NCBI GenBank assembly: GCA_029719485.1
Contig: CP120722.1
Location: 1,488,001-1,552,000 of the forward strand
Reading direction: 5' to 3'
DNA length: 64,000 bases
DNA from: Kiritimatiellota bacterium B12222
Lineage (GTDB): Bacteria; Verrucomicrobiota; Kiritimatiellia; SS1-B-03-39; UBA6053
The position numbers were made by a program, and so were the translations under genes. The notes beneath the pieces were generated by a model that did no database searches, was not told the DNA's origin, and saw only the letters and a list, made by a program, of their open reading frames with translations. Below, one piece after another: positions 1 through 9,359 of the stretch (positions within the stretch are counted from its first letter, which is position 1; every line of letters begins with the position of its first letter).

Positions 1-12
1 AAAGGAAATCGT

Positions 13-2076
13 TTGGTGTTTTCGATCTCTTTTTCCTGTGCGACCTTGGCTTTATTGTTAGGTCTGATTACTGCTGATGGCGAGGTGAGTCCTTCATTAT
101 TGATTGATGTACTGAAGAAGATTTCGCTACTGCTGGTTGGCTTATATTTAGGGAGTCAGTTTTTGCAGGCCTTGTTTCGCGCGCTCCGATATCAGGTGTT
201 GTTGCGGAATGGGGGGGAACGTGATGTTCCCCGTTTAGGCGATTTGTACTTGGTGACCCTGGCGCGAAACATGTTGGTGGATATGTTGCCTGCGCGCGCA
301 GGGGAGCTGGGTTATGTGGCGTTGCTCAATCGTGGGTACCAGGTGAGTGTGGAAGGCGGGGTTTCGTCTTTGGCGGCCAGTTTTCTATTCGATATTATTG
401 CCTTATTTTTGGTGATTTTTTCGCTGATGGTTCCGATGTTGTTAAAGACCATGACTGCGTTTCAGGTTGTCGGGGCTGCGGGGCTATTGCTGGTGTTGAT
501 TGCCATCGCATGGTGGGGATGGTTTTATGTGATGCCTGCGGTGGTGCGCCATCGATGGTTTAAAAAGGTCATGGCGAAAACCAAGTTGACTGCGCGTTTT
601 GAAGTTTTTTTGACGCAATTGTCTGACACCTTGGATCAGACCCGTCGATCCAATGTCTTTCTGTCGATCATGTTCCTGTCCATTGCGGTTCGGCTTTCAA
701 AATATACAGGTCTCTATTTCCTTTTTCTGGGTGTGACTCAGCATACCTGGCCGGAGTTGGCGGCGTTGCCGGTATGGGCAGTGATCGGCACTCTTATTAT
801 TGCTGAAGGTGCTGCGGCCTTACCGATTCCTGCATTTATGAGTTTTGGACCTTATGAGGCGGGGGGAGCGATTGCATTGGTGTTGCTGGGGTTTAAAGAT
901 GGGGATGCGGCTTTGGCGATGTTGGCGATTCATGTGGTCAGTCAGGCGATTAGCTATAGTTTGGGTGGAATTTCCATTTTATGTTTCACCTATTTGGCGC
1001 CAGGATCAAAGGAAAGTAAGGTGGTGTGGACACCTGAAATGAACCGCATTCCGGTGAAGAAAGTCATAGGTTCTTGGTTCTGGGCCATCGGCATGGCGAT
1101 GATTGCGCTGGCGTTAATGGTGAGAACGTATCGTCAGTCTAAAGTGTTGAAGGAAATGCAACAGCCTCCGGTAGGTATGGCCGTTGAAGTGACGCCACAA
1201 GCAAAAGCCCGCATAGCGGGTGGGCCCAAAGGGTTTGTGGTGTGGAGTTCTAATCGACAGGGGAACCATGATATTTTTCGGATGTCTCTTCCTGAAGGCA
1301 AGATTGACGCGTTGACCGACCATCCGCATACCGAAACGTTTCCGCGTCTTCATCCCGATGGAAAAATGTTGGTGTTTTGTCGTTCTCAAATTCCTTGGGT
1401 TTCGCAACGGGATCCGGTGCCGTGGGATTTGTATGGGTTAAATCTTGAAACAGGTGAGGAGGAATTGTTGGCGAAAAATGCATACCAACCTGCTTGGACT
1501 TCGCAAGGGGATGCGGTGGTTTTTGTACGCAATGGTGACCAGATTATTGAACTCAACTTGGCCGACAAAAAAGAACGCAGGCTCTTCGTGAGTGGAGAAG
1601 CCGGCTTGTCTGAAGGGCTTGAATTTCAAACCCCGTCTTATAACAAAAAGAAGGGACAACTTGCCGTGACCTTACGGGGAGCTACGCGTGCTGTGGTCGT
1701 GGTGGAGCAGGGGAAGGGTGTGGTGGAAACCTTGTCGACCGGGGGCTGTCAATTGAGTTGGTTTGACCACGAAGATGTCTTGTATTGGACGGATCATGGG
1801 GGCAACGCGGGTTTACAGTTTATGCAAAACCGTCAGGGGAAAACAGAACCCTTGCTCGATCTGCCAGGCGCTTATAGTCATCAATATTTCCCCAAAGCAT
1901 CGGTGCAGGGCGGATATATGGTGATGGGGGCGAGTGAGGGAGGTCATGAGCATGATCGTGCAGATTACGAACTCTTTCTGTGGAAGGTGGGTGCTGCGCC
2001 GAATGATGCTGTTCGCCTCACTTATCATACGGGGAATGATTGTTGGCCGGATGTGTTCATCTTTCCTGAGTCGTGA
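13..2076 (+). CDS. Lysylphosphatidylglycerol-synthase-TM-like membrane protein fused to a TolB-like beta-propeller
   Basis: The first ~370 residues are a polytopic membrane region resembling the LPG_synthase_TM / UPF0104 family, with hydrophobic helices, the family's conserved stretch around DMLPARAGELGY (residues ~92-103), and a last helix near 355-375. From about residue 395 the protein changes character: WSSNRQGNHDIFRM, a second segment with HPDGKMLVF and further WD40/PD40-type strands to the end, as in TolB-like propellers. The family role is a membrane transporter or flippase-like protein; the propeller would lie on one side of the membrane as a binding domain. The start used is TTG at 13, with GTG next at 16, six bases after AAAGGA at 1-6. 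The frame is open to base 1, so an upstream start cannot be excluded. Substrate unknown. Confidence 0.7.
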   Translation: MVFSISFSCATLALLLGLITADGEVSPSLLIDVLKKISLLLVGLYLGSQFLQALFRALRYQVLLRNGGERDVPRLGDLYLVTLARNMLVDMLPARAGELGYVALLNRGYQVSVEGGVSSLAASFLFDIIALFLVIFSLMVPMLLKTMTAFQVVGAAGLLLVLIAIAWWGWFYVMPAVVRHRWFKKVMAKTKLTARFEVFLTQLSDTLDQTRRSNVFLSIMFLSIAVRLSKYTGLYFLFLGVTQHTWPELAALPVWAVIGTLIIAEGAAALPIPAFMSFGPYEAGGAIALVLLGFKDGDAALAMLAIHVVSQAISYSLGGISILCFTYLAPGSKESKVVWTPEMNRIPVKKVIGSWFWAIGMAMIALALMVRTYRQSKVLKEMQQPPVGMAVEVTPQAKARIAGGPKGFVVWSSNRQGNHDIFRMSLPEGKIDALTDHPHTETFPRLHPDGKMLVFCRSQIPWVSQRDPVPWDLYGLNLETGEEELLAKNAYQPAWTSQGDAVVFVRNGDQIIELNLADKKERRLFVSGEAGLSEGLEFQTPSYNKKKGQLAVTLRGATRAVVVVEQGKGVVETLSTGGCQLSWFDHEDVLYWTDHGGNAGLQFMQNRQGKTEPLLDLPGAYSHQYFPKASVQGGYMVMGASEGGHEHDRADYELFLWKVGAAPNDAVRLTYHTGNDCWPDVFIFPES

Positions 2077-2264
2077 TGCTTGGATCAGATGTGTAGCCCT
2101 CTCCTACGTTCGAACTGAGGTTCTCCTGAGCGGGCTATGAGCTGAGTCTCTCTGTGGCGTTGGAGGTGGCGTTGTGGAGATGTGGCTTTGAGAGGGAGGG
2201 GGAGATATGGCGTTGCCGCAGGATGTCAGCCTGAACCAGAGAGGGAGGGTGGGGTGCAAAAAAA

Positions 2265-2294
2265 AACGATCTTTCCTCTCGAGGAAAGATCGTT
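2265..2294 (-). terminator. Rho-independent terminator of the outer-membrane protein gene
   Basis: A near-perfect 14-bp inverted repeat (AACGATCTTTCCTC paired with GAGGAAAGATCGTT) is followed on the minus strand by a run of T (A at 2258-2266 on the plus strand). It lies 50 bases past the stop of the minus-strand gene at 2344. Confidence 0.85.
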
Positions 2295-2343
2295 GCAAAT
2301 TTGGTGACAACCTAAAACGTTGTCAGGCAAATAAGGGATTGGA

Positions 2344-3102
2344 TTAGAAGCTGTAACTAATACGTGCTTCACCAAAAACATCTACAGGACCCGTCAAGCC
2401 GCCACCGGCACTCAGGTCCATTTGAATTTTCTCATTCCACAAGTAGGAGAAGCCACCGCTGACGAGAACTTGACTCTCAGTAGAATCATTTCCATCTACA
2501 ACGTCTTTGTAAACAATCTCAGTGGTCAATGCGAATTCAGGAGAAAGCACCCACACATAGGAGTTAGAGAGTTTGAATTGGTTTTCGATGTCGGGATTGA
2601 CGGTGTAGCCAATGTCCCAAACCCATTCGATCCAGTCGTTGATGGTAGAACCGTAAGCCAAACCTACTTCTACGGCTACGCCGTCTTGACCCAGACCTTT
2701 ATCTTGGTCACCTGTAGGCAAAGTGAACGAAGCGTGGGGAATGAAGTAAGGATACCCGAAGATGTCTTCGTAAGTTAGAAGTTGAAAACCAATTTTCATA
2801 TCCCCCAGTCCGTTTTCGTCACTCCCACCCGTGTTGGAGCTCAGGCTTTGCCAAGGCAAATCAACAACTGCAGCCAGATTGGAAAGAATGCCATAACGGG
2901 CGTAAATAGAGGTGGTGCCTAAGTCCGGAGCGAGGCTATCGCTGTCAGCGCCGTATCCTTTATAGGAAGCTCCTAATTCAAGTTGCTCCCAATGGGGGAA
3001 CCGGTTTTCTACTGAAAAGTTGGTTCTGATGGCTTCCGCGTAGGCGCTGCCAAGAAACAATCCTGAAATAATGAGGGCTAAAAGCCGCATGCGTTGGGAC
3101 AT
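2344..3102 (-). CDS. Outer-membrane beta-barrel protein (MetA-pathway/transporter-like)
   Basis: 252 residues with a clear signal peptide (LLALIISGLFLGSAYAEA, cleavage near residue 22). The mature part has alternating polar and hydrophobic strands with many Gly, Tyr and Trp, and ends RISYSF, with the C-terminal Phe used by outer-membrane barrels. The pattern resembles the 'putative MetA-pathway of phenol degradation' transporter-like family: an N-terminal block with RYGILSNLAAVVDLP, then SFTLPTGD. It probably acts as an outer-membrane channel; the substrate is not readable. CGGAG lies 7 bases before the ATG. It is monocistronic, with its own terminator. The family assignment is less certain than the barrel call. 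Confidence 0.7.
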   Translation of the reverse strand: MSQRMRLLALIISGLFLGSAYAEAIRTNFSVENRFPHWEQLELGASYKGYGADSDSLAPDLGTTSIYARYGILSNLAAVVDLPWQSLSSNTGGSDENGLGDMKIGFQLLTYEDIFGYPYFIPHASFTLPTGDQDKGLGQDGVAVEVGLAYGSTINDWIEWVWDIGYTVNPDIENQFKLSNSYVWVLSPEFALTTEIVYKDVVDGNDSTESQVLVSGGFSYLWNEKIQMDLSAGGGLTGPVDVFGEARISYSF

Positions 3103-3414
3103 AACAATCTCCGAATGATGTTGGGTTACTTTAAATCAGTCCCCACTCTAGCCAGAACAATTGGGTCTTGCCAATAGAAAATTGACGTGAAATCAACTTT
3201 TTCACTCAGGTGACTTGGTGAAATTATGGTTTTTTGAGGCGGTCCAGAGCCTGCTTTCACCTTGACTCTCCTCCCTGCAACTCGCAGAAGTCTAGAGCTA
3301 AGGTAAGAAGCAGTTGCCAAATTGGTTTTACTGGTTATGTTACTGACGAGAAAGAGTTCTGCTCTAACGCCTCAACCCGAAACGTAAAATTTTAAAAACG
3401 AAAAGAAACAGATC
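3103..3414. other. Intergenic region between divergent genes (outer-membrane protein, acnB)
   Basis: 312 bases between two divergently transcribed genes, so promoters for both must lie here. I see no convincing -35/-10 pair, operator palindrome or riboswitch. A 64-codon open frame on the minus strand has no recognisable product and was not called. Confidence 0.5.
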
Positions 3415-6216
3415 ATGAACATTTACGAAGATTATATTAAGGAAATCGAAGAGCGAAAGGAGCAGGGGCTTCACCCGAAACCGATTGATGACGCACAACT
3501 TTTAACGGAAATCGTCGAGAACATTAAGCAGGTGGGGAATGTTTGCCGGGAAGATTCTCTGAAATTTTTCATTTTTAATACCTTGCCGGGTACGACCAGT
3601 GCGGCGGCTGTGAAATCGAAATTCCTGAAAGAAATTATTTTAGGCATTCACGAGGTTGCTGAAATTTCTCCAGACTACGCTTTTGAGCAACTCTCCCATA
3701 TGAAGGGTGGTTCATCCATTGGTGTGCTGCTGGATTTGGCGCTAGGTGATGATGTCGCGATTGCGAAACAAGCGGCCGAAGTTCTGAAAACCCAAGTGTT
3801 CCTCTACGATGCGGATACGGCTCGTTTGGAAAAAGCTTTTCACGAGGGGAACCCCATCGCGAAGGATCTGCTCGAGAGTTATGCTCAAGCTGAATTCTTC
3901 ACTAATCTTCCTGAGATCGACGAAGAAATCAAAGTAGTCACCTATATTGCCGGCGTAGGGGATATCTCCACGGATTTACTTTCTCCTGGAAGTGATGCCC
4001 ATTCTCGTTCCGATCGTGAATTGCATGGCAAATGTTTGATTAGTCCTGAGGCCCAGGATGAAATTGTGGCTCTTCAAGCGGAACACCCCGATAAACGGAT
4101 TATGTTGATTGCTGAAAAAGGAACCATGGGTGTAGGTTCTTCCAGAATGTCGGGCGTAAACAATGTGGCGCTTTGGGTGGGCAAACAGGCCAGCCCCTAT
4201 GTTCCCTTTATTAACATTGCGCCCGTGGTTGCGGGAACCAATGGTATCTCTCCTATTTTCCTCACTACCGTCTCTGTGACCGGTGGTATTGGCATCGATC
4301 TGAAAAACTGGGTGAAAAAATTGGATGCCGATGGGAATCCTTTGCGTGATGCAGATGGCGAACCCATTCTCGAACAAGCGTATTCCGTGGAAACGGGCAC
4401 GGTACTCACCATCAATACCAAAGAGAAAAAACTCTACAATGGTGATCAAGAGCTGATTGATATTTCAAGTTCGCTGACTCCGCAAAAAGTTGAATTTATG
4501 AAGGCCGGTGGCTCTTACGCCATTGTGTTCGGTAAAAAACTTCAGACCGTGGCAGCCAAGATCTTGGGAATAGCGGTCCCACCTGTTTTTGCACCCTCCA
4601 AAGAGATTTCGCATGAAGGTCAGGGGCTTACGGCCGTTGAAAAAATCTTTAATAAAAATGCAGTCGGCTCCACGCCCGGAAAAGTATTGCATGCAGGTTC
4701 AGACGTGCGGGTTGAAGTGAACATTGTGGGTTCACAGGATACGACCGGTTTGATGACCTCTCAGGAATTGGAGATGATGGCCGCGACGACCATTTCCCCC
4801 ATTGTAGATGGTGCATACCAGTCGGGCTGTCATACCGCGTCCGTGTGGGATGCCAAAGCGCGTCAAAATATTCCTAAACTGATGAAGTTTATGAATGACT
4901 TTGGTTTGATCACGGCCCGGGATCCCGAAGGGAAATATCCTGCCATGACCGATGTGATTCACAAAGTACTCAATGACCTGACCGTGAGTGACTGGTCGAT
5001 CATTATTGGTGGCGATTCGCATACGCGTATGTCTAAAGGGGTTGCTTTTGGTGCCGATTCAGGAACCGTGGCGCTGGCATTGGCGACAGGTGAAGCCACC
5101 ATGCCGATCCCTGAATCTGTAAAAGTGACCTTTAAAGGTAAGATGCAAGATCACATGGATTTCCGTGATGTGGTCCATGCGACTCAATCACAGATGCTCC
5201 AAAAATTTGGTGGAGACAATGTGTTCCAAGGGCGCATCATCGAAGTACACATTGGCACCTTGCTGGCCGATCAAGCGTTCACCTTCACGGACTGGACCGC
5301 GGAGATGAAGGCCAAAGCTTCCATTTGTATTTCTCAAGATGACACCTTAATTGAGTCGCTTGAGATTTCGAAGAGTCGCATTCAGATCATGATCAATAAA
5401 GGGATGGACAACGATAAAAAAGTCCTGCAAGGCCTCATTGATATTGCCGATAAACGAATCGAGGAAATTAAATCGGGTGAAAAACCTGCGTTGACTCCGG
5501 ATGAAAATGCAAAATATTTTGCGGAATTCGAAGTGGATTTGGATGTCATTGCTGAACCCATGATCGCGGATCCTGATGTTCAAAACGAAGACGTTTCCAA
5601 ACGCTACACCCATGACACCATTCGCCCCATTTCTTTCTACAAAGGAGAGAAAAAAGTCGACCTTGGCTTTGTGGGTTCTTGTATGGTTCACAAAGGAGAT
5701 CTTAAGATCGTGGCGCAAATGCTGCGCAATCTGGAAGAGATCTCCGGCAAAGTTGAATTCAAAGCTCCCTTGGTGGTTGCGGCGCCGACCTATAATATTA
5801 TTGATGAACTCAAAGAGGAAGGGGACTGGGACGTACTGCAAAAGTATTCCGGTTTTCAATTCAACGATTTGGCCCCTAAAAATGCCGCGCGTACCGAATA
5901 TGAAAACATGATGTATTTGGAACGTCCCGGCTGCAACCTCTGTATGGGTAATCAGGAAAAGGCGGCCAAAGGTGATACCGTCCTCGCAACCTCTACCCGT
6001 CTTTTTCAAGGTCGCGTGGTGGCAGATTCCGAAAGGAAGAAAGGCGAATCTTTATTGGCCTCCACTCCGGTAGTGGTGTTGTCCGCGATTCTCGGTCGCA
6101 TTCCCACCCTTGAGGAATACGAAGTTGCCGTGGTGGGGATTAAACTGACAAAATTTGCCCCTCCGGCAAAAAGATTGAGCACCATTCCGTTGCCGAATCA
6201 CTTATTGTCTTACTAA
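3415..6216 (+). CDS. acnB: Aconitate hydratase B
   Basis: Interconverts citrate and isocitrate in the TCA cycle in the cytoplasm; family members also act on 2-methylisocitrate. 933 residues, longer than E. coli AcnB (865). The order is that of AcnB and not AcnA: an N-terminal HEAT-like domain (1-~160), a swivel domain (~165-390, containing KCLISPEAQDEI and GTMGVGSSRMSGVNN), then the catalytic domains. The 4Fe-4S ligands are visible as Cys756 (GSCMVHKGDLK) and Cys840/Cys843 (GCNLCMGNQ); the gap between the first and second ligand is larger than in the E. coli enzyme. The Shine-Dalgarno is weak (AAAAGAAA). Immediately downstream are a terminator and then a second aconitase gene of the other class. 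Confidence 0.95.
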   Translation: MNIYEDYIKEIEERKEQGLHPKPIDDAQLLTEIVENIKQVGNVCREDSLKFFIFNTLPGTTSAAAVKSKFLKEIILGIHEVAEISPDYAFEQLSHMKGGSSIGVLLDLALGDDVAIAKQAAEVLKTQVFLYDADTARLEKAFHEGNPIAKDLLESYAQAEFFTNLPEIDEEIKVVTYIAGVGDISTDLLSPGSDAHSRSDRELHGKCLISPEAQDEIVALQAEHPDKRIMLIAEKGTMGVGSSRMSGVNNVALWVGKQASPYVPFINIAPVVAGTNGISPIFLTTVSVTGGIGIDLKNWVKKLDADGNPLRDADGEPILEQAYSVETGTVLTINTKEKKLYNGDQELIDISSSLTPQKVEFMKAGGSYAIVFGKKLQTVAAKILGIAVPPVFAPSKEISHEGQGLTAVEKIFNKNAVGSTPGKVLHAGSDVRVEVNIVGSQDTTGLMTSQELEMMAATTISPIVDGAYQSGCHTASVWDAKARQNIPKLMKFMNDFGLITARDPEGKYPAMTDVIHKVLNDLTVSDWSIIIGGDSHTRMSKGVAFGADSGTVALALATGEATMPIPESVKVTFKGKMQDHMDFRDVVHATQSQMLQKFGGDNVFQGRIIEVHIGTLLADQAFTFTDWTAEMKAKASICISQDDTLIESLEISKSRIQIMINKGMDNDKKVLQGLIDIADKRIEEIKSGEKPALTPDENAKYFAEFEVDLDVIAEPMIADPDVQNEDVSKRYTHDTIRPISFYKGEKKVDLGFVGSCMVHKGDLKIVAQMLRNLEEISGKVEFKAPLVVAAPTYNIIDELKEEGDWDVLQKYSGFQFNDLAPKNAARTEYENMMYLERPGCNLCMGNQEKAAKGDTVLATSTRLFQGRVVADSERKKGESLLASTPVVVLSAILGRIPTLEEYEVAVVGIKLTKFAPPAKRLSTIPLPNHLLSY

Positions 6217-6231
6217 AGGATTATCACTACC

Positions 6232-6292
6232 TTTTCCGAAGATCGGAAAAAATATAAACCCGGTTTCCGAGCTTCGGAAGTCGGGTTTTTTG
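6232..6292 (+). terminator. Terminator after acnB (two adjacent hairpins)
   Basis: A short hairpin TTTTCCGA-AGA-TCGGAAAA at 6232-6250 is followed by a longer one at 6256-6288 (AAACCCGGTTTCCGA paired with TCGGAAGTCGGGTTT) running into a T tract. The second is a typical rho-independent terminator, so acnA probably has its own promoter. Confidence 0.85.
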
Positions 6293-6293
6293 T

Positions 6294-6350
6294 TGAAAAG
6301 ATCAGGAGTCTTTTTTGAATTCCCTTGCGACTCCTTGTGGGATGTGCGAA
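6294..6350 (+). repeat. 57-bp hairpin repeat, copy 1 (after acnB)
   Basis: This stretch matches 9269-9325, after acnA, at 48 of 57 positions. Each copy contains GGAGTC and GACTCC as inverted arms around a conserved TTTTGAATTC core, and ends GGATGTGCGAA. No coding capacity. Confidence 0.75.
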
Positions 6351-6538
6351 CTTGGTTTTAACCCTTTATCACGTCAACCCGTGAAGGCTCTTTCCTTCTT
6401 GAGGACGAGAGGTCTTTACGCCCACTGCGTAGTGGGGGGCAACGGAGCTGGCGGGAGAAGGTTTGACCGCGGTTCTGCAGGCATCTTTTGATATGCGCAT
6501 GCGGATATTTTTATAAGTGAACTTTTGGAGAAATGATT

Positions 6539-9244
6539 ATGACAAACTTCTCATCCACCCTTAAAGAGCTCCATTTGTCTTCTGGGCGTTGCCTTCATTA
6601 TTACAGTTTAAATGCGCTCGAGACGCAATGTGGTAGATCCTTGCGATCGTTGCCCTACTCGGTGAAAATTTTATTGGAATCGTTGATTCGAAATCAATCC
6701 CATCCTGCGTACACACCTGAGCAGGTGGAGGGATTGTTAAAATGGACACCCCGCGCTGAAGCCGATACCGCGGGCGAATTTCCTTATCTGCCCTCCCGGG
6801 TATTGTTGCAGGATTTTACGGGTGTTCCCTGTGTGGTCGATTTGGCGGCCTTGCGTGCGGCCTTGGCGCGTGCGGGTCAGGATCCCGCTAAAATTGAGCC
6901 CCAGATTCCTGTAGATTTAGTGATCGATCATTCGGTGCAAATCGATGAATATCGTGGCGCGTCTGCTTTTGAGCACAACCTTGATAAAGAATTCGAACGC
7001 AATCACGAACGGTATGTGTTTCTGCGTTGGGGACAGGGGGCCTTTAAAAAGTTGAGTGTATTGCCTCCCGGCCTGGGAATTTGTCATCAGGTGAATATGG
7101 AATATTTGGCTAGTTGCGTGGGCTGTGAACAAGATGCGGAGGGTCGTGATATTGCGTTTCCTGATACGCTTGTGGGGACCGATTCTCATACCGTGATGAT
7201 CAACGCCATGGGGGTGATGGGTTGGGGCGTGGGGGGGATTGAAGCCGAAGCCGCCATGTTGGGGCAGCCCATACCTATTCTGACGCCTCAAGTGATGGGA
7301 TGCAAATTGAGTGGCGTCTTGCCGGATACATGTACACCTACGGATATCGCACTGAAGGTTACGCAGGTTCTGCGTGAAAAAGGGGTGGTGGGAAGTTTTA
7401 TCGAATACTTTGGCGATGGTCTTGATACCATGACGGTGGCGGACCGTGCGCCCATTGCCAATATGGCACCTGAATATGGCGCCACCATGGGCTTCTTTCC
7501 CGTGGATGCGGCCACCATCGATTATCTGCGGATGACGGGACGTGATGAAGCGCAGATCGAATTGGTCGAGACGTATTGTCGGGCCCAAGGGTTGTGGCGT
7601 GAAAGTGCTGCCCCCGATCCTGTGTACAACGAGGTGGTTGAAATCAACCTCTCAGAATTGGAACCCAGCTTGGCTGGACCTAAGCGTCCGCAGGATCGTT
7701 TGTTGATCAGAGAAGTGGCGAGCGCATTTGCGGAAAGCCTGACGGCACCGGTGGGCCCCAGTGGCTTTGGGTTGGATCCGTCGCGATTGAATGATCGCGC
7801 CTTTGCCGGCCCCTACGGCAATTTGAAACACGGGGATGTGGTCATCGCGGCGATCACCAGTTGTACCAACACCTCTAATCCTACCTTGATGTTGGCTGCG
7901 GGATTGGTGGCAAAGAAGGCGGTGGAAAAAGGACTGAAGGTGCCGGACTATGTCAAAACCAGTTTAGCCCCGGGCTCTCGGGTGGTGACCGCCTATTTGA
8001 AAAATGCCGGTTTGCTGTCTTCCTTGGAAACGCTTGGATTTCGGGTCGTGGCCTATGGATGCACCACGTGCATTGGGAACAGCGGTCCGTTGCAACCTGA
8101 AATTGAAGAGGCCATTCAAGCGGCCGACCTCAATACTGCGGCGGTGCTTTCCGGAAACCGTAACTTTGAAGGGCGGGTACATCCGCTCACCAAAACCAAC
8201 TACTTGGCTTCTCCTCCCCTGGTGGTGGCTTATGCTTTGTTGGGGAATGTGGGCAAAGATTTGATGCGTGACCCGCTGGGACAAGATCAGCAAGGTAAGG
8301 AGGTGTTCCTCAAAGATATCTGGCCGACACGTGCAGAAATCATGGCGCTCTTGACCGATGCCAATGATCCAGAATTGTACCGTACCCTGTATAAAAATGT
8401 GGTTAGCTCTAGTCCTGTTTGGAACAAGTTGCCCGAAGTGGAAAGTTCCACTTTTAGGTTTGATGACGCCTCGACCTACATTCGGGAGCCCTCCTTTTTT
8501 GACGGCTTTGGACCGGAGACGACGGCACCCGTGGATATCAAAGCGGCTCATGCCTTACTCAACCTCGGAGATTTTATTACCACGGATCATATTTCTCCTG
8601 CCGGTGCGATTCCTTTCCCTTCGCCTGCGCAAAAATATTTGAACGAGCACGGGATTGAAGATGCCGATTTTAACTCCTTTGGCTCCCGTCGGGGAAATCA
8701 TGAAGTGATGATGCGTGGCACTTTTGCCAATATCCGCATCCGAAATTTGTTGGTGGAGCGTGAAGGGGGCTACACCCGACATTTTCCATCCGGTGACGAG
8801 ATGTCTGTATTCGATGCAGCCATGCGCTATGGAACTGAAAAACGTGAGTTGATCGTGTTGGCGGGCAAACTCTACGGCGCGGGTTCTTCTCGGGATTGGG
8901 CGGCCAAGGGGACCTTTCTGCTGGGGGTGAAGGCCGTAATCGCGGAAAGTTTTGAACGCATTCACCGTAGCAATCTGGTGGAAATGGGCGTGTTGCCTTT
9001 GGAATTTATTGAGGGGCAAAATGCGGGCACCCTCGGACTCGATGGCACGGAGCTTTTCGAAATCGGGGGGATCAGCGAAGGGCTGCGTCCGCATAAAATG
9101 CTGCCGGTTACTGCGACCAAAAGCGATGGCACGGTGATCAATTTCCAGGGACGTTGCCGCATCGATTCCGCGATTGAAGTGGACTACGTGTTGCACGGAG
9201 GTATCTTGCAATACGTATTGCGCGACGTGATGGCTCAGGGTTGA
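6539..9244 (+). CDS. acnA: Aconitate hydratase A
   Basis: The second, AcnA/IRP-type aconitase; citrate-isocitrate isomerase. 901 residues, close to E. coli AcnA (891). Iron-sulfur ligands are Cys442 (ITSCTNTSN), Cys508 and Cys511 (GCTTCIGNSGP), with the same spacing as in E. coli. Other family signatures are VGTDSHTVMINAMGVMGWGVGG, part of the substrate site, and GAGSSRDWAAKG near residue 780. An ATG at 6533 is in frame two codons earlier, but GGAG at 6527-6530 is only two bases from it and eight from the ATG at 6539, so the latter is preferred. In bacteria that carry both, AcnA is often the stress or stationary-phase form and AcnB the main cycle enzyme; regulation here is not visible. Confidence 0.95.
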   Translation: MTNFSSTLKELHLSSGRCLHYYSLNALETQCGRSLRSLPYSVKILLESLIRNQSHPAYTPEQVEGLLKWTPRAEADTAGEFPYLPSRVLLQDFTGVPCVVDLAALRAALARAGQDPAKIEPQIPVDLVIDHSVQIDEYRGASAFEHNLDKEFERNHERYVFLRWGQGAFKKLSVLPPGLGICHQVNMEYLASCVGCEQDAEGRDIAFPDTLVGTDSHTVMINAMGVMGWGVGGIEAEAAMLGQPIPILTPQVMGCKLSGVLPDTCTPTDIALKVTQVLREKGVVGSFIEYFGDGLDTMTVADRAPIANMAPEYGATMGFFPVDAATIDYLRMTGRDEAQIELVETYCRAQGLWRESAAPDPVYNEVVEINLSELEPSLAGPKRPQDRLLIREVASAFAESLTAPVGPSGFGLDPSRLNDRAFAGPYGNLKHGDVVIAAITSCTNTSNPTLMLAAGLVAKKAVEKGLKVPDYVKTSLAPGSRVVTAYLKNAGLLSSLETLGFRVVAYGCTTCIGNSGPLQPEIEEAIQAADLNTAAVLSGNRNFEGRVHPLTKTNYLASPPLVVAYALLGNVGKDLMRDPLGQDQQGKEVFLKDIWPTRAEIMALLTDANDPELYRTLYKNVVSSSPVWNKLPEVESSTFRFDDASTYIREPSFFDGFGPETTAPVDIKAAHALLNLGDFITTDHISPAGAIPFPSPAQKYLNEHGIEDADFNSFGSRRGNHEVMMRGTFANIRIRNLLVEREGGYTRHFPSGDEMSVFDAAMRYGTEKRELIVLAGKLYGAGSSRDWAAKGTFLLGVKAVIAESFERIHRSNLVEMGVLPLEFIEGQNAGTLGLDGTELFEIGGISEGLRPHKMLPVTATKSDGTVINFQGRCRIDSAIEVDYVLHGGILQYVLRDVMAQG

Positions 9245-9268
9245 GGAGGGGGGATTCTGGCTTTCGGA

Positions 9269-9325
9269 TGAAAAGATGAGGAGTCCGTTTTGAATTCACT
9301 TGCGACTCCGAAGAGGATGTGCGAA
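9269..9325 (+). repeat. 57-bp hairpin repeat, copy 2 (after acnA)
   Basis: The partner of 6294-6350 (48/57 identical), beginning 25 bases after the acnA stop. The inverted arms GGAGTC/GACTCC are fully conserved; most of the differences fall just after the second arm. Confidence 0.75.
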
Positions 9326-9359
9326 ATAGAAGTAACAACCCCGTTCCCATGGTTTTTCT

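Noticed and set aside
5347..6009. A 220-codon open frame on the minus strand inside acnB
   Set aside because: It lies wholly opposite a gene with clear family similarity and shows no recognisable protein features; similar antisense frames occur in acnA, the GH gene and infB.
6395..6420. CCCACT-GCGT-AGTGGG hairpin upstream of acnA as a riboswitch or IRE-like element
   Set aside because: A six-base stem alone is too little; no known riboswitch core surrounds it and it lacks an iron-responsive-element loop.
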